This document shows positions 7,769 to 16,537 of a stretch of 64,000 bases of DNA, one piece after another. Position numbers and translations under genes: made by a program. The notes beneath the pieces were generated by a model. The model did not search any database, was not told the origin of the DNA, and was given only the letters and a program-made list of their open reading frames with translations. Position 1 is the stretch's first letter. Every line of letters starts with the position of its first letter. Source of the stretch: Acidimicrobiia bacterium (GTDB lineage Bacteria > Actinomycetota > Acidimicrobiia > Acidimicrobiales > AC-14); the NCBI GenBank assembly GCA_023264995.1, contig JAHFUR010000007.1, forward strand, positions 62,001-126,000, read 5' to 3'.

Positions 7769-8872
7769 TCACAGGTAGCCGCCCCACATCATCGGGGGCT
7801 CACGGTCCCGGTACACGGCGGGCCTCCCGAAGCGGCCGCGGTAGGCCCCAGGTGAGACGCCAAGCACCCGTAGGAACGCTCGCCTCATGGTCTCAGGAGA
7901 CCGGAAGCCCGCGCGCTTCGCGACGAGGTCGAGCCCGTCGTTGCCCAGCTCGAGCAACGCCTTGGCCGCCTCTACCCGGGCCTGCTCGACGTACTGAGCC
8001 GGCGGCACACCCACCTCCTCGGTGAAGAGCCGGGTGAAATGACGAACGCTCATCGATGCTGTTCCGGCCATGGTTGCCGCCGAGTGGTCATTGGCGGGGT
8101 CCTTGGCGATGGCGTCGAGGACCTTGCGAAGGTTCTCGTGGCGAGCGTTTGTCACCTGCGCGCGGACGCTGAACTGCGACTGGCCTCCGGGTCGCTGCAT
8201 GAACACCACGAGCGCCTTTGCCACCCGCCGGGCCAGCTCGATACCGTGATCTTCCTCGACGAGCGCCAGCGCAAGGTCGATGCCCGCGGTCACCCCGGCC
8301 GAGGTGCTGATGCGGCCCTCCCTGACGAAGATGGCGTCTTCGTCGACGATGAGGTCGGGGTACGTCTCGGCGAGCTCGGCGCAGCGGGCCCAGTGCGTCG
8401 TCGCCCGGCGCCCGTCGAGGAGCCCAGCCGCAGCCAGGACGAAGGCGCCCGTGCAGACCGACGTCACCCGCCTCGCGCCGCCGGCCAGCCGTCGCACTTC
8501 GGCAACGAGCGCTTCGTCTTCCGCTGCAGCCACGTAGGCCAGTCCGCCGGCGACGACGACCGTGTCGACGTCATCGGCGTCGACATCCTCGAGGGCGCAG
8601 TCGACACCAAGGTCCGGCCCGCGCACGGTCGTCACGTCGCGGCCACCAACCGATGCGGTCTCGATGCGGTAGAGGGTGGAGGACGGGTCGGCGACCCCGA
8701 AAACCTCTAGCGGCCCAGCGACGTCGAGCATCCGGACGCCGTTCCAAAGCACGAAGAGGATGCGTGGCCTGGGCAGCGACGGCTCAGGAGGGTCGACGGC
8801 ACGCAGCAGCGCCGAGCCATGGCGCTGGGACCTGCGCTGGCCGGGTGGCCGGATCTGAGGGTTGTCTGTCAT
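7769..8872 (-). CDS. GlxA-family transcriptional regulator (DJ-1/PfpI + AraC HTH)
   Basis: A 367-aa regulator with an N-terminal DJ-1/PfpI-like sensing domain (RILFVLWNGVRMLDVAGPLEVF, nucleophile-elbow Cys in VTSVCTGAFVLAAAGLLDG) and a C-terminal AraC double HTH (SVRHFTRLFTEEVGVPPAQYVEQARVEAA, then RAGFRSPETMRRAFLRVLGVSPGAYR). It is divergent from the ABC importer operon across 112 bp, so control of that operon is a reasonable guess. The start is uncertain: no Shine-Dalgarno or -10 fits well, and about 35 basic residues precede the conserved domain. Confidence 0.85.
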   Translation of the reverse strand: MTDNPQIRPPGQRRSQRHGSALLRAVDPPEPSLPRPRILFVLWNGVRMLDVAGPLEVFGVADPSSTLYRIETASVGGRDVTTVRGPDLGVDCALEDVDADDVDTVVVAGGLAYVAAAEDEALVAEVRRLAGGARRVTSVCTGAFVLAAAGLLDGRRATTHWARCAELAETYPDLIVDEDAIFVREGRISTSAGVTAGIDLALALVEEDHGIELARRVAKALVVFMQRPGGQSQFSVRAQVTNARHENLRKVLDAIAKDPANDHSAATMAGTASMSVRHFTRLFTEEVGVPPAQYVEQARVEAAKALLELGNDGLDLVAKRAGFRSPETMRRAFLRVLGVSPGAYRGRFGRPAVYRDREPPMMWGGYL

Positions 8873-8984
8873 TGCGACGCCGTTCGACCGGCCGGAGACT
8901 GGACCCGACCGATCGGGAAGTCACCGGCCCAGGAGCTTACGCGACCGTGCACTGTTGGACCCCGCCCCCGATGAGGAGGCCGAC

Positions 8985-10100
8985 ATGAACCTACGGGCAC
9001 CTGCGGCGACCAATCCGGGCGCCGAGGACGACGGCGGTCGAAAGCGGGCGCCGACGCCCCGCCCGCATGTGCTGCCCGCGCGGCTCTTCCCCCTGTTCGT
9101 CGCGTTCCTGATCGCGACGGCGGTGTGCAGTGCGCTCGTCGCCCTGAGCATCGGCGCCGTCAACATCCCGCTCGGCAACGTGTGGCGGGTCGTGCTTCGC
9201 CATCTCACCGGGCGCCCCGCCGGGCAGAACCGGGTCCAGGACCGGATCATCTGGAACTTCCGGGCGCCGCGGGTGGTCATGGCCCTGCTCGTCGGCAGCG
9301 GCCTGAGCGTGGTCGGGACCGCCTTGCAGGCGTTGGTGCGCAACCCGCTGGCCGACTCCTACATCCTCGGCGTGAACCAGGGAGCGGCATTGGGGGCGGT
9401 GTTGGTCATCGTGCTCGGGTCGGGAGCCCTCGGGGGCCTGAGTGTGTCCGCCGCCGCCTTCCTGGGCGCCATCGTCGCCCTCATCATGGTGTTCCTCCTC
9501 GGGCAGCGGTCGGGCCGGTCCAACCCGACCCGGCTGATCCTGGCCGGCGTGGCCATCGGCCACCTCTTCTCCTCGGCGACGAGCTACCTGGAGATCCACG
9601 CCAACACCTCGGCCCTGGCCGGCGTCGTGTTCTGGTTGTTGGGCAGCTTCTCGGGTGCCAAGTGGAGCCAGCTTGGCGTTCCGGCCGTCGTCATGCTGGC
9701 CTCAACGACGTGGCTCATGCTCCAGCGCAGGGGGCTGAACGCCCTGCTCATGGGGGACGAGTCAGCTGCCGCCCTCGGCGTCAACCTCAACCGGTTCCGG
9801 GTCGAGCTCCTCATCGTCTGCGCGCTGCTCAGCGGGACGATGGTGTCGATCGCCGGCTCCATCGGGTTCGTCGGCATCCTGGTCCCGCACGTGGCCCGGC
9901 TCCTCGTCGGCGCCGACCACCGGCGGGTGCTCCCGGTCGCCGCCCTTATGGGCGCGTCCTACCTGGTGTGGGTGGACCTGGCGGCGCGAATGCTCGAAAA
10001 GCCGGCGGAGCTCCCGATCGGGATCTTCACCGCCCTGCTCGGCGCCCCCTTCTTCCTGTGGCTGATGAAGCGGCGTGACCGCCGCGGGCCGGTGGTCTGA
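8985..10100 (+). CDS. FecCD/BtuC-type ABC importer permease
   Basis: A 371-aa iron-chelate/vitamin B12 type permease with about nine to ten helices. Family landmarks are FRAPRVVMALLVGSGLSVVGTALQALVRNPLADSYILGVNQGAALG near the N-terminus and SIAGSIGFVGILVPHVARLLVGADHRRVLP near the C-terminus. The ATG at 8985 follows GAGGAGG (8973-8979). It is the first gene of an import operon with the ATPase (1-nt overlap, TGATG) and the binding protein. Confidence 0.9.
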   Translation: MNLRAPAATNPGAEDDGGRKRAPTPRPHVLPARLFPLFVAFLIATAVCSALVALSIGAVNIPLGNVWRVVLRHLTGRPAGQNRVQDRIIWNFRAPRVVMALLVGSGLSVVGTALQALVRNPLADSYILGVNQGAALGAVLVIVLGSGALGGLSVSAAAFLGAIVALIMVFLLGQRSGRSNPTRLILAGVAIGHLFSSATSYLEIHANTSALAGVVFWLLGSFSGAKWSQLGVPAVVMLASTTWLMLQRRGLNALLMGDESAAALGVNLNRFRVELLIVCALLSGTMVSIAGSIGFVGILVPHVARLLVGADHRRVLPVAALMGASYLVWVDLAARMLEKPAELPIGIFTALLGAPFFLWLMKRRDRRGPVV

Positions 10101-10918
10101 TGCGGGTCCGTCTCGAAGGGGTCGAGGTCCGGATCGACGGTGTGACCATCGTCGACGGCGTCGACTTCGTGGCCGAGCCCGGTCGGATGATCGGCCTCGT
10201 CGGGCCCAATGGGAGCGGCAAGTCGACAATGTTGCGGACGATTTACCGGGCACTGCGCCCGGTCGCCGGTGCCGTGCACCTCGACGACGACGACGTCTGG
10301 AAGCTGTCGGCTCGGCAGTCGGCGCAGCGCTCCGCCGTCGTCGCCCAGGAGGCGCCGGCGGACTTCGACCTGACGGTCACCGAGGTCGTCACCATGGGCC
10401 GGACCCCCCACAAACGACTGCTCGAACGGGATTCCCAGGAGGACGCCCTCATTGTCGCCGACGCTCTCGCGCGCGTCGAGATGGTCGAGCTCGGCGACCG
10501 CCTCTTCGCCACCCTCAGCGGCGGGGAGAAGCAGCGGACGCTCGTCGCTCGGGCCCTGGCCCAGCGCAGCCGAGTGTTGATCCTCGACGAGGCGACCAAC
10601 CACCTGGATATCCACGCCCAACTTGGCCTCATGGAACTGGTACGTGGGCTCGGCGTCACCGTGATCGCCGCCCTGCACGATCTGAACCTGGCCGCGTCGT
10701 ACTGCGACGCCGTTTGTGTCCTCGACCGCGGCCGGGTAGTGGCGGCCGGACCGGTCGACGACGTGCTCACGCCGGCGCGCCTGGCCGAGGTCTTCGGTGT
10801 CAACGCCCATTGCGGGACGCATCCCCTGACCGGGCGCCCCCTGCTCACCTTCAGCCCCCTTCCGAACAACGAGCGCGACCGCGGTTCACGCGGCGCCACA
10901 AAGGAGGTCTCAGCATGA
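10100..10918 (+). CDS. FecE/BtuD-type ABC importer ATPase
   Basis: A 272-aa ATPase with Walker A GPNGSGKST, signature LSGGEKQR, Walker B LILDEATNHLD and the H-loop ALHDLNLAA. These are the iron-siderophore/cobalamin subfamily hallmarks, including the NHLD after Walker B. It energises uptake through the preceding permease. Its start overlaps that gene's stop and its own stop overlaps the ATG of the binding protein (ATGA). Confidence 0.92.
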   Translation: MRVRLEGVEVRIDGVTIVDGVDFVAEPGRMIGLVGPNGSGKSTMLRTIYRALRPVAGAVHLDDDDVWKLSARQSAQRSAVVAQEAPADFDLTVTEVVTMGRTPHKRLLERDSQEDALIVADALARVEMVELGDRLFATLSGGEKQRTLVARALAQRSRVLILDEATNHLDIHAQLGLMELVRGLGVTVIAALHDLNLAASYCDAVCVLDRGRVVAAGPVDDVLTPARLAEVFGVNAHCGTHPLTGRPLLTFSPLPNNERDRGSRGATKEVSA

Positions 10919-11973
10919 GACGACAACTGCCTTTCGTCCGCCGCATGGCCGCTGCCGCGGTGGTCTTGACCATGGCCGGGGTGGCGTGCGGGGGAGACGA
11001 TTCGCCCACGACGGCGGTGGCGCCGGGCCAGTCGGCCCCAGCGTCGACCCCCGTCGTGTCCTATCCCCTCACGGTGACCGACTGCGGGAAGCCGGTCACG
11101 ATCCCTCGTGAGCCGAAGCGGGTTGTCGTCGACGACACCGCGGTGGCGGAGATGCTTTTCGCCCTCGGAGTGGGCGACCGCATCGTGGCCCAGTTCATGG
11201 ACACGAACCTGATCGACGCGCTCCCGCAGTACAAGGACCAGGACGCCAAGGTCCCGAGCCTCGGCGGGCCCCGAAGGTCCCAGCACGCCCCGTCGAAGGA
11301 GGCCCTCCTCTCGGCCCAGCCCGATCTGGTCATCCCGTCGTTCCCCAAGTCCATCGACGCAGAGAACACCATCAGCACCGCTGATCTCACCGCCATCGGC
11401 GCTGCCGCGGTCGTGCTCAGCTACGGGTGCCCCAACGCCTCTGGGACCCTGAAGGTCGAGGACCAGCTGAACGACGTGCTGCTCCTCGGCGAGGTCTTCG
11501 GCGTGAAGGACAAGGCCCAGAAGCTGGTCGACGGGATGCGGGCGCAGCTGGCCGACGTCCAGCGCCGGGTGGGCAACCTGCCCAAGCCGTCGGTGGCGTC
11601 GTTCTACGTGTTCAACGGCCGACTGAGCGTGTTCGGCGGGGGGATGCCGGACGAGATCGTCCGCCTCGCCGGCGGGAACAACGTCTGGACCGGCAAGCAA
11701 CCGCCGCCCGGTGACGTCATCGTGAACATCAGCAACGAGTCGTTCACGGCCCAGCCGGTCGACTTCTGGGTGATCACCAACCTCAGCGGGATCTCAGCCG
11801 GCGCATTGGCGCCCCAGGAGGCGTTTGCCACCGCCGCCGGGCTGTTCCCGGCGATGCCGGCAGCCGCGAACAAGAAGTGGGCCACGCTCAGCGGTCATGC
11901 GCAACAGCCGAGCCTGGTGTTCGTGGATGCCATCGTGCAGTTGGCCAAGGCCATGCACCCGGAGGCCTTCTGA
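10915..11973 (+). CDS. Iron-chelate/B12-type substrate-binding lipoprotein
   Basis: A 352-aa periplasmic-binding protein 2-type lipoprotein. The signal peptide (MRRQLPFVRRMAAAAVVLTM) ends in the lipobox AGVAC, followed by a Ser/Pro/Thr linker. The mature part begins PLTVTDCGKPVTIPREPKRVVV and shows the two-lobe pattern (LFALGVGDRIVA, EALLSAQPDLVIPSFP). The ATG at 10915 sits behind a perfect AAGGAGGT (10901-10908); the much longer frame upstream lies antisense to or within the ATPase gene and is not coding. Ligand, siderophore versus corrinoid, is undecided. Confidence 0.9.
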   Translation: MRRQLPFVRRMAAAAVVLTMAGVACGGDDSPTTAVAPGQSAPASTPVVSYPLTVTDCGKPVTIPREPKRVVVDDTAVAEMLFALGVGDRIVAQFMDTNLIDALPQYKDQDAKVPSLGGPRRSQHAPSKEALLSAQPDLVIPSFPKSIDAENTISTADLTAIGAAAVVLSYGCPNASGTLKVEDQLNDVLLLGEVFGVKDKAQKLVDGMRAQLADVQRRVGNLPKPSVASFYVFNGRLSVFGGGMPDEIVRLAGGNNVWTGKQPPPGDVIVNISNESFTAQPVDFWVITNLSGISAGALAPQEAFATAAGLFPAMPAAANKKWATLSGHAQQPSLVFVDAIVQLAKAMHPEAF

Positions 11974-11975
11974 CC

Positions 11976-12569
11976 ATGAGCAAGACGATCGCCGTCCTGC
12001 TCTTCGACGGAGTGGAGGAGCTGGACGCCATCGGCCCGTTCGAGGTACTGGCCGGCTGGACGAGGATGTTCCCTGACGATGGTTGGAGGACGACGACGGT
12101 CGGCCTGCGCGGGCCCGAGCCGGTGCGCTGCGCCCACGGTCTGGTGGTGACGCCGGAGACGTCCTTCGATGCCGCCGGGCGGATCGACCTGCTGGTGTAC
12201 CCCGGTGGACGGGGTGCCCGGGAGCTGATGAACGACGAGCCACACCTTGATTGGGTCCGGAAGCAGGCGGCTCAGATCGAGCTCATGAGCAGCGTCTGCA
12301 CGGGGGCACTCGTCCTCGCTGCGGCGGGACTGCTCCATGACCGCCCAGCCACCACCCATTGGGGAGCCCTCGAGCGTCTGGCGGCTCTCGACCCCACCAT
12401 CGAGGTACGAGCTGACGACCGCTATGTCGACGACGGCGACATTGTCACGGCCGCGGGGATTTCGGCAGGGATCGACATGGCGCTCCATCTGGTCGCCCGG
12501 TTGGGTGGCGAGGACCAGGCCAGGCGGGTGCGGAGGTTCCTTCAGTACGACCCTGCACCGCCGGTCTAG
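11976..12569 (+). CDS. DJ-1/PfpI family protein
   Basis: A 197-aa stand-alone DJ-1/PfpI domain: TIAVLLFDGVEELDAIGPFEVL, a Cys elbow SSVCTGALVLAAAGLL, then PATTHWGALERLA and TAAGISAGIDMALHLV. This is the sensing half of GlxA regulators without the AraC part; its nearest likeness in the window is the N-domain of the GlxA protein at 7769-8872. It starts 2 bp after the binding-protein stop with GGAGG at 11961, so it belongs to the import operon. Isonitrile hydratase-like or sensory function is possible. Confidence 0.82.
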   Translation: MSKTIAVLLFDGVEELDAIGPFEVLAGWTRMFPDDGWRTTTVGLRGPEPVRCAHGLVVTPETSFDAAGRIDLLVYPGGRGARELMNDEPHLDWVRKQAAQIELMSSVCTGALVLAAAGLLHDRPATTHWGALERLAALDPTIEVRADDRYVDDGDIVTAAGISAGIDMALHLVARLGGEDQARRVRRFLQYDPAPPV

Positions 12570-12573
12570 CGCG

Positions 12574-15474
12574 TCACTGCGCCACGCGTCGGGCCAGCGC
12601 CACGGCTCGGGCATCCCCGAGGGCGCGACCTTCGGCCGCGGCGACTGCGAAGTCGTGCCCGAGGGCGTTGCCGGCCCGCTCCAGGACCGCATCGCGACGG
12701 ACGGCGTCGGCGCCAATTAGGGGAGCGGCACGAGTACTGGCGTCGTGGGCGGCCAACAACCGGACGGCGTCGGCGTGCCGCTCGCAACGGGAGAGGGTCT
12801 CTGCCAGGGCCCGGATGGCAAGCCAGAGGGTGCCCCAGGCCCCCAGACCAAGCCAGTAGTCGATCAGCCCCGCGAACTGGGGCAACGCGAGGACGGGGTC
12901 CCCGGACCGCGCCCTTATTGTGACCAGGGTGTGCCGGGCGTAGGCGGCCGTAAGCGTGTCGGCCGCTTCGCCATGCCGGATGGCTTCCTCCAGATAGGGC
13001 ATGGCGGCAGCCGGTTGCCGTTCGGCCCTCCGTTCTCCGGCGGCATAGGCGGCGTAGGCGAGAATGGACGGCGACTGCGTGGTCTCGGCGAGGTCGAACA
13101 GGGCCCGCTCGTGGCCGGCGGCGGCGGCGTCGACGCCGGCGTATGCCTCGACGATGACCAGGTCGCTCAGGGCCAGACCGACGGTCAGGTGGTCGTCGGC
13201 ACGCCGGCCGAGGTCGGCGGCGGTCACGAGGTGGGCACGCGCCGCCTCCCAGTCGCCTCGCAACTGGCGCAAGTTCCCCCAGCACTCATGGGCGTCGCGT
13301 GCGGACTCCGGGCATTGCGCACGGGCCGCGATCTCGAGGGCGCGCCTGCAGCGCTGTTCACAGCGCTCGTGGTCGCCCCGTTGCCAGGACCACTGCCCGG
13401 CCAGCCCGAGGACACGCGCCAGCAAGGGAAGGGGCGGGCCACCCTCCTCGTCGTCGCCACAGAGATGCCGGAGACTTTCCTCGACCATCTGGGTCAGCTC
13501 GACCAGACCACGCTCGAAGCCGAGCTCGGCGAGCACGACGTCCATGGCGAGCAGCTCGTCGGTGTGCCCTGCTGACATCAGCCAGGCATGGGCCTGGCGG
13601 AGGTCAGGCAGATGGGCGTCAAACCGGCGCCGGGCCGCCGGCTCGCCAGGGCCGTGACGCGCCGCTCCAACGGCGGCGACCAGCCGGCCGGCCCATGCCG
13701 CATGACGCTGGTCGAAGTCATTGCGGTCGAGCTCCGGGGACAGCTCGCTCCTGCCGTACGCTCGCAGCGTCTCGAGCAAACCGTACCGGGCCGGGTCCCC
13801 CGGCAGGCGCAGGACGAGCGAGTCGTCGACCAGGTCCGCCAGCAGATCAGCGGATGGCCCCACGGCGGCGACCGCGTCATGTTCGACTGCGCCAGCGAAC
13901 CACGACAACCGGGCGAAGAGTTGCCGCTCCGGTTCGCTCAGAAGGTCGGTTGACCACCGGATGACGTCGCCGAGGGACCGATGCCGGGACGTCGACGTGC
14001 GCCGTCCCTGCCGTAGCGCGACCAGCGGCTCGTCCAGGGCTTCGAGCAGGCGGGATAGGCCGAGCGCGGGGACACGCGCCGCCGCGAGCTCGCACGCCAG
14101 CGGTAGACCGTCCAGTCGGCGCGCCACTTCGGCGAGCAGCCCGTGGTCGACGTCGGTGGGAGCGACCGATGGGTCGCTCGCCCGGATGCGGTCGACGAGC
14201 AGCGCGACCGCTTCCTCGGACCGGAGCGGGCCGATGCGCAGCAGTTGCTCTCCGTCGGCGCGCAGCGGTTCCCGGCTGGTGGCGACCACGTGGACGTCGT
14301 CGGTCCCCGTCACGATCGATTCGGCAAGGCGTGCGGCCGCGTCCACCACGTGTTCGCAGGTGTCCAACACGAGCAAGAGCCGGCGCACACCGAGCACCGA
14401 CACGATGCGTTCCTCCAGCGGCTCCCCGCCCGAGGGAGTGACTCGCAGCGCAGCGGCCACGACGGCGAGGAGGTCGTTGGGGGAACGGGCCGCTTCCAGG
14501 TCGACGATGTACACGCCGTCCGGGAACCCGTCGACCGCCGCCACCGCATGTCGGGCCAGCCGGCTCTTGCCGACCCCACCGGGCCCGCTCAGGGTCACCA
14601 GACGGGACCGGTGGATCGCAGCCACGGTCGCCTCGAGCTCGGCCTGCCTTCCGATGAACGAGCTGATGGGAAGTCGTGGCCGGGGGCCGGGCGATCCCGG
14701 CCCTGCCGTCTCAGCGCCGGCGGAAGCTTCCGGGCCATTGAGCTCCTGGCGCAGCAGTCTGCCCTCGAGCCGGCGAAGCTCCTCGGAGGGCTCCAGTCCC
14801 ATCTCCTCGGCCAGCGTGCGCCGGAGCCGGGCGTAGGCGCGCAATGCGTCGCCCTGACGGCCGGCGGCGGCGAGGGCCTGCATGAGCACGGCGACCGTGC
14901 CCTCGCGGAACGGCTCGGCCAGAGCCAGCGCCTCGAGTACGGCGATCGCCTCGCCGTGCCGGCCCAAGGACAGAAGGGAAGTGGCTTGCTGCTCGACACC
15001 GACGGTCCGCAGCTCGTTGAGCCTGGCGACCTCAGGGAGAACGCTCGGGTGATCGAGCTCAGCGAAGGGCCGTCCCCGCCACAGGGCGAGCGCCGACGAC
15101 ACCTCGGCGAGCCGGGCCGCGGGCTCGATGAGCCCGTTCGCGGCGTTGAGGTGAGCGACGAACGCGTGATGGTCGACCTCGCGCGCCTCGACGCTGAGCC
15201 GGTAGCCGTGACCCTCGGTGGTAACTGTTGCGCCAAGGGGGAGCACCTTGCGCAAGCGAGCGACGAGGGTGTGCACCGCGGCGGCCGGGTTCTCTGGCCC
15301 GGCCCCGTCGCTCGCTCCCCAGATCATCTCGACGAGGACGTCGGTCTCGACGGCCCGGTTCGTGGCGAGGGCGAGGGCGCCGACCAGGCGTCGTTGCCGT
15401 TCAGACGAGAGCGGGATCTCCGCCCCATCGGAGTGTGTCAGGCGCACTGGTCCCAGCACGGCGACAAGCGTCAC
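12574..15474 (-). CDS. AfsR/SARP-family transcriptional regulator with NB-ARC ATPase and TPR-like tail
   Basis: A 966-aa regulator. Residues 1-95 form an OmpR-like winged helix (VLGPVRLTHSDGAEIPL, TLVARLRKVLPLGATVTTEGHGYRL), about 100-245 a bacterial transcriptional activation domain (HHAFVAHL, LWRGRPFAELDH, ALRAYARLRRTLAEEMGLEP), then an NB-ARC ATPase with P-loop GPGGVGKS (297-304), Walker B LLLVLDTCEHV and VVATSREPLRADGEQL. The last third is TPR-like. Such proteins activate secondary-metabolism or stress genes by binding direct repeats with 11-bp period. It is divergent from the ABM gene at 15601, whose promoter has exactly such repeats. Confidence 0.9.
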   Translation of the reverse strand: MTLVAVLGPVRLTHSDGAEIPLSSERQRRLVGALALATNRAVETDVLVEMIWGASDGAGPENPAAAVHTLVARLRKVLPLGATVTTEGHGYRLSVEAREVDHHAFVAHLNAANGLIEPAARLAEVSSALALWRGRPFAELDHPSVLPEVARLNELRTVGVEQQATSLLSLGRHGEAIAVLEALALAEPFREGTVAVLMQALAAAGRQGDALRAYARLRRTLAEEMGLEPSEELRRLEGRLLRQELNGPEASAGAETAGPGSPGPRPRLPISSFIGRQAELEATVAAIHRSRLVTLSGPGGVGKSRLARHAVAAVDGFPDGVYIVDLEAARSPNDLLAVVAAALRVTPSGGEPLEERIVSVLGVRRLLLVLDTCEHVVDAAARLAESIVTGTDDVHVVATSREPLRADGEQLLRIGPLRSEEAVALLVDRIRASDPSVAPTDVDHGLLAEVARRLDGLPLACELAAARVPALGLSRLLEALDEPLVALRQGRRTSTSRHRSLGDVIRWSTDLLSEPERQLFARLSWFAGAVEHDAVAAVGPSADLLADLVDDSLVLRLPGDPARYGLLETLRAYGRSELSPELDRNDFDQRHAAWAGRLVAAVGAARHGPGEPAARRRFDAHLPDLRQAHAWLMSAGHTDELLAMDVVLAELGFERGLVELTQMVEESLRHLCGDDEEGGPPLPLLARVLGLAGQWSWQRGDHERCEQRCRRALEIAARAQCPESARDAHECWGNLRQLRGDWEAARAHLVTAADLGRRADDHLTVGLALSDLVIVEAYAGVDAAAAGHERALFDLAETTQSPSILAYAAYAAGERRAERQPAAAMPYLEEAIRHGEAADTLTAAYARHTLVTIRARSGDPVLALPQFAGLIDYWLGLGAWGTLWLAIRALAETLSRCERHADAVRLLAAHDASTRAAPLIGADAVRRDAVLERAGNALGHDFAVAAAEGRALGDARAVALARRVAQ

Positions 15475-15514
15475 CGGGCCATAGTGCCATCGGGAGGGGG
15501 CCGGTGGCAGAGCT

Positions 15515-15548
15515 GTGAAAGGGCGGTGAAAGGGTGCGGCCGTACGGT
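15515..15548 (+). promoter_or_regulatory. SARP-type direct repeats and -10 box
   Basis: GTGAAAGGG occurs at 15515-15523 and again at 15526-15534, an exact 9-bp repeat with 11-bp period. Eight bp after the second copy is TACGGT (15543-15548), a TANNNT -10. The 11-bp period and the 8-bp gap to the -10 are the known geometry of SARP/AfsR sites. It lies in the 126-bp region between the AfsR-like gene and the ABM gene it faces. Confidence 0.55.
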
Positions 15549-15600
15549 TCGGGTGGAGATAGGGAGGCTGGCCGCACGCCAGGTCACGAAAGGTTCAACC

Positions 15601-15906
15601 ATGATCATCGTTCGCTTCAAGATGCGGTGCCAGACGGCCAAGGTCGACCGGGCGATCGAGGTGCTGAACGACGTCATCGGCCCGAGCCGGGCGCTGCCGG
15701 GGGTGCTGAACTTCGACATCGGGCGGGACCTCAGCGACCCCGACTGCCTCATCGCCACCGAGGTGTTCGAGGATCCCGTGGCTATGGACGCACAGGAGTC
15801 GCTTCCGGAGGTCGGTGCCGTGCTGGCTGCCTTGCCGGGCCTGTTGGCCGCGCCGCCCGAGGCCACGCGTTTCCACGTCTCCCTCGCCGAGCCGCACATG
15901 TCGTAG
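15601..15906 (+). CDS. Small ABM-domain (monooxygenase-like) protein
   Basis: A 101-aa dimeric ferredoxin-fold protein of the ABM type: MIIVRFKMRCQTAKVDRAIE, then GVLNFDIGRDLSDPDCLIATEVFEDPVAMDAQ, ending in a short strand. The ATG at 15601 has AAAGG about 8 nt upstream. It faces the AfsR-like regulator and carries SARP-type repeats in its promoter, so it is the likely direct target. Substrate unknown. Confidence 0.78.
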   Translation: MIIVRFKMRCQTAKVDRAIEVLNDVIGPSRALPGVLNFDIGRDLSDPDCLIATEVFEDPVAMDAQESLPEVGAVLAALPGLLAAPPEATRFHVSLAEPHMS

Positions 15907-15976
15907 ACCCTCGGCCGAGCCGGTTGCATGTAGGGCACACACCGTCACAATGAACCCGTAGATCAGGAGGGGAACC

Positions 15977-16537
15977 ATGGCAGACGACATGTTGTTGCGA
16001 GACGCCTTCGAGTGGGCGTCAGGGATCGTCCACAACGTGAAGCAGGATCAGCTCGACGACTCGACGCGGTGCGAAGGCTGGACCGTGCGCATGCTGTTGA
16101 CCCATATGATCGGGGCCGCCCAGGCCTTCGCCGCCGGCGTGCCAGTGGGCGTCGTCAGCCCCCAGGTCGACCCGACCGTCGACCGGTGCGGTGACAACCC
16201 TGGTGCGACCTACGACGCGGCCTGGCCCGGAGTGGTGGACGCATGGGCCGTCGCCGATCCCGAGGCGGCCACGGAGTTCCCGTGGGGCCCGACACCCAAC
16301 ATCATCGCTCGCCAACTTCTCATCATGGAGTCGGCGGTCCATGGCTCCGACCTGGCCGCGGCCACCGGCCAGGACCCGACGATCCCGGTCCGGCTGGCCG
16401 AAGCCACCTCGGAGCTCACCGCGATCCTCTACAGCGACCCCGCCAACCGGGGAGACGACTTCGCCGAGGCGATCGCGGTGTGGGAAAGCGCGTCGGCCTC
16501 TGACCGGGCGATCGCCTTCCTCGGGCGTCAGCCCTGA
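15977..16537 (+). CDS. TIGR03086-type DinB/MDMPI-N domain protein
   Basis: A 186-aa helical protein of the mycothiol-dependent maleylpyruvate isomerase N-domain/DinB group. Landmarks are DQLDDSTRCEGWTVRMLLTHMIGAAQAF (metal-site His in the WTVRxLLxHM helix) and QLLIMESAVHGSDLAAATGQ (second His, VHGSDLA). Family members bind a divalent metal and some use mycothiol. CAGGAGGGG precedes the ATG. It converges on the flavin protein gene with a 10-bp overlap of the ends. Confidence 0.8.
   Translation: MADDMLLRDAFEWASGIVHNVKQDQLDDSTRCEGWTVRMLLTHMIGAAQAFAAGVPVGVVSPQVDPTVDRCGDNPGATYDAAWPGVVDAWAVADPEAATEFPWGPTPNIIARQLLIMESAVHGSDLAAATGQDPTIPVRLAEATSELTAILYSDPANRGDDFAEAIAVWESASASDRAIAFLGRQP

Noticed and set aside
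8873-8984. Cobalamin riboswitch or IdeR/Fur box before the importer operon
   Set aside because: The 112-bp gap is too short for a full B12 riboswitch, no B12-box-like core is visible and no AT-rich iron box is present.
10075-10914. N-terminal extension of the substrate-binding protein in the same frame
   Set aside because: It covers the ABC ATPase gene in another frame, is Arg/Pro-rich noise, and a lipoprotein signal peptide begins at 10915 after a perfect ribosome site.
15484-15600. Extension of the ABM gene upstream to 14143 in the same open frame
   Set aside because: That stretch is antisense to the AfsR-like gene and has no similarity; the ABM domain starts at the ATG at 15601.
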